Below are positions 6,085-8,956 of a DNA stretch of 8,956 nt, in pieces. The notes under the pieces were generated by a model. The model made no database searches. It was given only the letters and a program-made list of their open reading frames with translations, and was not told the DNA's origin. Both the position numbers and the translations under genes were made by a program. The stretch spans positions 1 to 8,956 of the forward strand of contig JAJRZO010000478.1 of the NCBI GenBank assembly GCA_024275215.1, given 5' to 3'. The stretch's first letter is position 1. Each line of letters opens with the position of its first letter. This DNA is from Candidatus Zixiibacteriota bacterium (GTDB lineage: Bacteria > Zixibacteria > MSB-5A5 > JAABVY01 > JAHJOQ01).

Positions 6085-7770
6085 CTATTGGCCGGACGGG
6101 ACTCTTGTATTCGTGACTTGTTTTATTTTGCCTGTCGATCCTGTCGTAGTCGTATCAAGGGGCAGAATTACGGTAAATCGCGTTCCTGCACCGGGTTCGC
6201 TGCTTACTGCTATATCACCACCGTGTTCTTTCACAATCCCATAACTGATCGAAAGCCCAAGCCCGGTACCTTTGCCCTTCTCCTTTGTAGTAAAGAATGG
6301 TTCGAATATCCTGCTTAGATTCTCCTGCTCGATGCCCTTACCATTATCCTCGACAATAATTTCGATGCAGCCGGAGAATTCCCCGAATTTCGGTGAAAGG
6401 CGCGTCGTGAGATTTATTGTGCCGCCTCCCTCCATCGCATGCTGAGCATTTAGCAGAAGATTCGTAAATACCTGCTGCAACTGGCTGGCGTTGCCATGAT
6501 ACACAGGCAGATCATCCGCAAAGTCCTTTTCTATCTCTATGTTACCGAGATCAAGCTGATGTTGAATCAGTGATATGGTGTCTGTCAGCATCATGTTGAT
6601 ATCGAGTGTTTCCCATTCTTTCTTGTCGGATGATCGCGAGAATTTGAGAAGATTCTTCACAATCGCTCTGCAACGACGGGACTGTTGTTCAATATCAGTC
6701 AGGTACTTGATCTGAGATTGAATATCTTTATCCGTCAATGTTTCCGGAGTTGCCTTTGACATTTTCTCGAGAGCGAATTGGGCATAGCCGAGGATTCCTC
6801 CCATCGGATTGTTCAATTCATGAGCAACACCGGCGGCAAGCTGTCCGATTGCACTCATCTTCTCAGACTGGACAAGCTGTGTCTGCGCTTCTTCGAGTTC
6901 TCTCGTCCGCTCGGCGATTTTCAGCTCCAGAGTTCGATTGTACATCTCGATTTCGTATTGCGATTGTTTCAAAGATTCCACCATGACATTGAACGCTCTG
7001 GCCAGCTTCCTGAGTTCATCGATGGAACTCTCTTCCACAGTCTGAGACATGTCCCCCCTGGCAATCTGTTCCGCTGCTCCTGCAAGTTTGTGGATAGGCT
7101 GGATAATTACATTGACCAGGACCGCCATTAACGCAATTACGACAATCGTGACAAGCAGGATTATTATCGAAATCAACTTGGCGGCGGCATAGATGCGGTT
7201 GTTCATCTTCTCGAGTGAGAAGCCTATTCTGATCAAGCCGATTTTTTCGTAGTTTGAATTGTAACCCTCGCTCTCAACAGAAGTGGCGCCAAGATCTTCA
7301 AGAGACATATCGAATGTCACGGTTCGGACAGGGAAACTGAAATCAGCGACATCTATATTGCGTCCCGGAATACGCCAATAGCTGACTTGAGTCGTATCCG
7401 ACTTGTATACTTCAGAGAATTTCTGCTCAGATATCCATGACATGAAATCTCCGGAGTCCAGCGTATTCAACTGTGCAAGAATTTTACCGGCGCTGTCCTG
7501 TATTGCCGCATAGACGAAAACATCCTGCACTGTCAACCCTTCGAGGATACTGCTCAGTTCTGCAGAGTTTTCTGTCAGTACACCATACTCGCAACCGTTC
7601 GCCATCTGCCTGACTGCCGTCTCACCCCAATTGAGGAGTTCCTGCTTCATCTCATTCTTCATCTGACTGAAGAGGAATCCTCCGACAACTGCCGATGTAA
7701 GCACAATCAGTCCGGAGATAGTTACCATTGCCTTGAATCGGAGGCTTGTGAATGATACGCGATGTCTCAT
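6085..7770 (-). CDS. Membrane sensor histidine kinase with periplasmic sensor domain and HAMP
   Basis: Encodes 561 residues from an ATG overlapping the stop of the upstream binding-protein gene (ATGA), with GGAGGT six bases before it. A short basic N-terminus leads to transmembrane helix 1 (about 14-36). A periplasmic domain follows (37-195; MANGCEYGVL and later AAIQDSAGKIL suggest a CHASE8- or PDC/Cache-like fold, not firmly assigned). Next come helix 2 (about 197-223) and a HAMP linker (about 220-272, with IQPIHKLAGAAEQIARGDM). A charged coiled coil (about 270-305) leads to HisKA with phospho-acceptor H317 in GVAHELNNP. HATPase_c has N box NLLLNAQHAM, G1 DNGKGI, FEPFFTTK and G2 GTGLGLS. All catalytic boxes are intact, so it should be active. 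It lacks an attached receiver; the next gene downstream encodes one. Coupling to a periplasmic binding protein suggests that protein presents the signal to it, which is inference. Confidence 0.95.
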   Translation of the reverse strand: MRHRVSFTSLRFKAMVTISGLIVLTSAVVGGFLFSQMKNEMKQELLNWGETAVRQMANGCEYGVLTENSAELSSILEGLTVQDVFVYAAIQDSAGKILAQLNTLDSGDFMSWISEQKFSEVYKSDTTQVSYWRIPGRNIDVADFSFPVRTVTFDMSLEDLGATSVESEGYNSNYEKIGLIRIGFSLEKMNNRIYAAAKLISIIILLVTIVVIALMAVLVNVIIQPIHKLAGAAEQIARGDMSQTVEESSIDELRKLARAFNVMVESLKQSQYEIEMYNRTLELKIAERTRELEEAQTQLVQSEKMSAIGQLAAGVAHELNNPMGGILGYAQFALEKMSKATPETLTDKDIQSQIKYLTDIEQQSRRCRAIVKNLLKFSRSSDKKEWETLDINMMLTDTISLIQHQLDLGNIEIEKDFADDLPVYHGNASQLQQVFTNLLLNAQHAMEGGGTINLTTRLSPKFGEFSGCIEIIVEDNGKGIEQENLSRIFEPFFTTKEKGKGTGLGLSISYGIVKEHGGDIAVSSEPGAGTRFTVILPLDTTTTGSTGKIKQVTNTRVPSGQ

Positions 7771-8747
7771 TCGTACACCTCCATTGCGACATTGTAATAC
7801 TCGGACGCAATATCAATTCTCAATTTCTCCGCAGTGTTCTTGTTGAGATAAAGATACGGAGCTTCAGGAGTTGTCACAGCCAACTGACCGACTGGCGTTC
7901 CTTTCAAGACCTTCAGGACAAGCAAGCCGGCTTGAATACCTACGAATTTGTGTTCTACAATTAAGGCGAACAGCGCTCCCGATCTGACGAATGATGGAGA
8001 AAACCCCATGACCGGAACCTTACTCCGAAAAGATTCAAGCAGTATGAACTTGGTTGATTGGGGAGTATAGATCAGGTCATCAGGTATTGCGAGAATCCCA
8101 TCGCACGAACTGGTCAGAGAATCTACCCCTATCGGCACATCTTTCTGCGATGAAACCTTGTAACCGATAATTCGAACGGATTGCTGAACTGCAATATCAC
8201 GCGCTTGATCGATAATGTATCTCGTCTTGTCGCTGTAGAGTATTCCAAGTTTTTTAGTCGACGGTACAAGTTCGCTGAATCTCTTGATCTGCATTCCGAG
8301 ATCAATATCAAGCGACGCTCCCGTCACCATGCCGCCAGGATTGTCATAACTTGACACAAAACCACTCAACACAGGGTTCAGCACAGATGTAAATATGATC
8401 GGTATCCCTGATTCGAGCGAAATGGCAAGTCTTGTGCTTCGTGATCCGACAGTTACAAGAACTTTGGGTTTCGTCTGCTGAACCATCTTGGAGAGAGCAG
8501 CTTTGTTGTCGCGACCGGGAACAGCCTCAAAGTACTCGATCCTGACTGGAATATCGCTTCTCTCAAGCGTCTGCCTGACACCCTTGATAGATCTTTGTGT
8601 GGAATTGCGGTTATCATCTGAGATGATAATCACACTGGAGCTGTCAGCGCAGCGAGCTTCCGACTGGAACAGTGTAATTGTTACGACAACAATGAAGAAC
8701 AGCGCCATTGCAACTGTTCGGATATTTATAATCTTGACTTTATGCAA
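7767..8747 (-). CDS. Orphan ABC-type substrate-binding protein (TrpX-like, ABC_sub_bind family)
   Basis: I start at the TTG at 8745-8747 (326 residues). It has GGAGAG nine bases upstream and gives a normal signal peptide: basic HKVKIINIR, hydrophobic ALFFIVVVTITLF, probable cut after SEA or ARCA. A GTG at 8823-8825 follows AAAGGAG by only three bases and would put 39 residues before the hydrophobic core; an ATG at 8706-8708 would leave no positive charge. The mature part fits the ABC_sub_bind family: an N-lobe with VLVTVGSRSTRLA and IPIIFTSVLNPV, a GGMVTGASL turn, KKLGILYSD, a hinge with GILAIPDD, and a C-lobe with GFSPSFVRSGALFAL followed by GIQAGLLVLKVLKG. Characterised relatives bind amino acids or other small molecules for uptake. 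Here no permease or ATPase gene is adjacent, and the gene overlaps a sensor kinase by four bases, so a sensory role is more likely. The ligand is unknown. No lipobox is seen. Confidence 0.88.
   Translation of the reverse strand: MHKVKIINIRTVAMALFFIVVVTITLFQSEARCADSSSVIIISDDNRNSTQRSIKGVRQTLERSDIPVRIEYFEAVPGRDNKAALSKMVQQTKPKVLVTVGSRSTRLAISLESGIPIIFTSVLNPVLSGFVSSYDNPGGMVTGASLDIDLGMQIKRFSELVPSTKKLGILYSDKTRYIIDQARDIAVQQSVRIIGYKVSSQKDVPIGVDSLTSSCDGILAIPDDLIYTPQSTKFILLESFRSKVPVMGFSPSFVRSGALFALIVEHKFVGIQAGLLVLKVLKGTPVGQLAVTTPEAPYLYLNKNTAEKLRIDIASEYYNVAMEVYE
7777..7782 (-). promoter_or_regulatory. Strong ribosome binding site for the membrane kinase, inside the binding-protein gene
   Basis: GGAGGT on the minus strand, six bases before the ATG at 7770. 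It fixes the kinase start and lies within the last codons of the upstream gene. Together with the ATGA overlap it points to translational coupling. Confidence 0.7.
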
Positions 8748-8956
8748 TATCCAATGCTCTCCAGATGTCACACGTTGCGAGTTCAAGTAGTTTTTTTGCT
8801 TTCCAATAGCATGAGTAGCAATCACCTACTCCTTTCACACGTTATCGACAATTAGCTCAATCACTTGAATCAAGGATTGTATCATCCACTAATTATTTTT
8901 TGAGTTCTGCCGATCACCTGAGATACAGGGTTAACAGAATTACTCTGTCTGGAGTA
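8748..8956 (-). other. Upstream region of the signalling cluster
   Basis: This AT-rich stretch should hold the promoter for the binding protein and kinase. On the minus strand a TACAAT hexamer (about 8878-8883) looks like a -10, but no good -35 sits 16-18 bases before it. I recognise no riboswitch or operator. A nine-codon open frame (8783-8812, minus) lies downstream of the AAAGGAG and is probably not meaningful. Confidence 0.3.
8757..8762 (-). promoter_or_regulatory. Ribosome binding site supporting the TTG start of the binding protein
   Basis: GGAGAG on the minus strand, nine bases before the TTG at 8747. A competing AAAGGAG (8829-8835) lies three bases before a GTG at 8825, which is tight spacing and would give an unusually long N-terminal extension before the signal peptide core. 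Confidence 0.4.

Noticed and set aside
6073..6105. Imperfect 14-base direct repeat (CCGGAC..GACTCT twice) at the membrane kinase stop
   Set aside because: Twelve of fourteen matches, one copy inside coding sequence; likely a small local duplication with no evident regulatory role.
1..8956. CRISPR arrays, tRNA or rRNA genes, insertion-sequence transposases, toxin-antitoxin or phage-defence genes
   Set aside because: No regularly spaced repeats, no tRNA-like cloverleaf and no protein of these classes was found on either strand.

Overview
The window looks like chromosomal DNA from an uncultured or little-studied Gram-negative bacterium of moderate GC content. It carries secreted peptidases with Sec signals, a membrane sensor kinase with a periplasmic domain and a dockerin-type C-terminus. 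A secreted M28 peptidase with fibronectin III domains and a C-terminal dockerin containing a GDPPGYGC-like motif resembles proteins of the FCB-group candidate phyla, such as Zixibacteria. That placement is an inference from protein style only.

Left part (1-3886): two divergently oriented secreted peptidase genes. On the minus strand is the N-terminal part of an M16 zinc peptidase. It is cut by a single in-frame TAG at 110-112, yet the M16 homology continues in the same frame to the window edge. A 582-base divergent intergenic region follows. It holds a palindromic repeat of a widespread type and possibly a gene remnant. On the plus strand is a 914-residue protein: signal peptide, N-terminal domain, M28 catalytic domain, two FN3 modules, an unassigned region of about 220 residues and a dockerin.

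Right part (3888-8747, all minus strand): a signalling cluster. In transcription order it encodes a periplasmic substrate-binding protein of the ABC_sub_bind (TrpX-like) family, a membrane histidine kinase with HAMP, a stand-alone receiver protein, and a soluble REC/GAF-like/histidine-kinase hybrid. The first two genes overlap by four bases (ATGA) and the last two by 26 bases, so each pair is probably translationally coupled. A 144-base gap separates the pairs. No permease, transport ATPase, HPt domain or DNA-binding output domain is encoded here.

The most attractive reading is that the orphan binding protein is the periplasmic co-sensor of the kinase, feeding a multi-step phosphorelay whose output lies elsewhere. 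This is inference from gene order. The cluster converges on the M28 gene, with one base between the two stop codons and no visible terminator.
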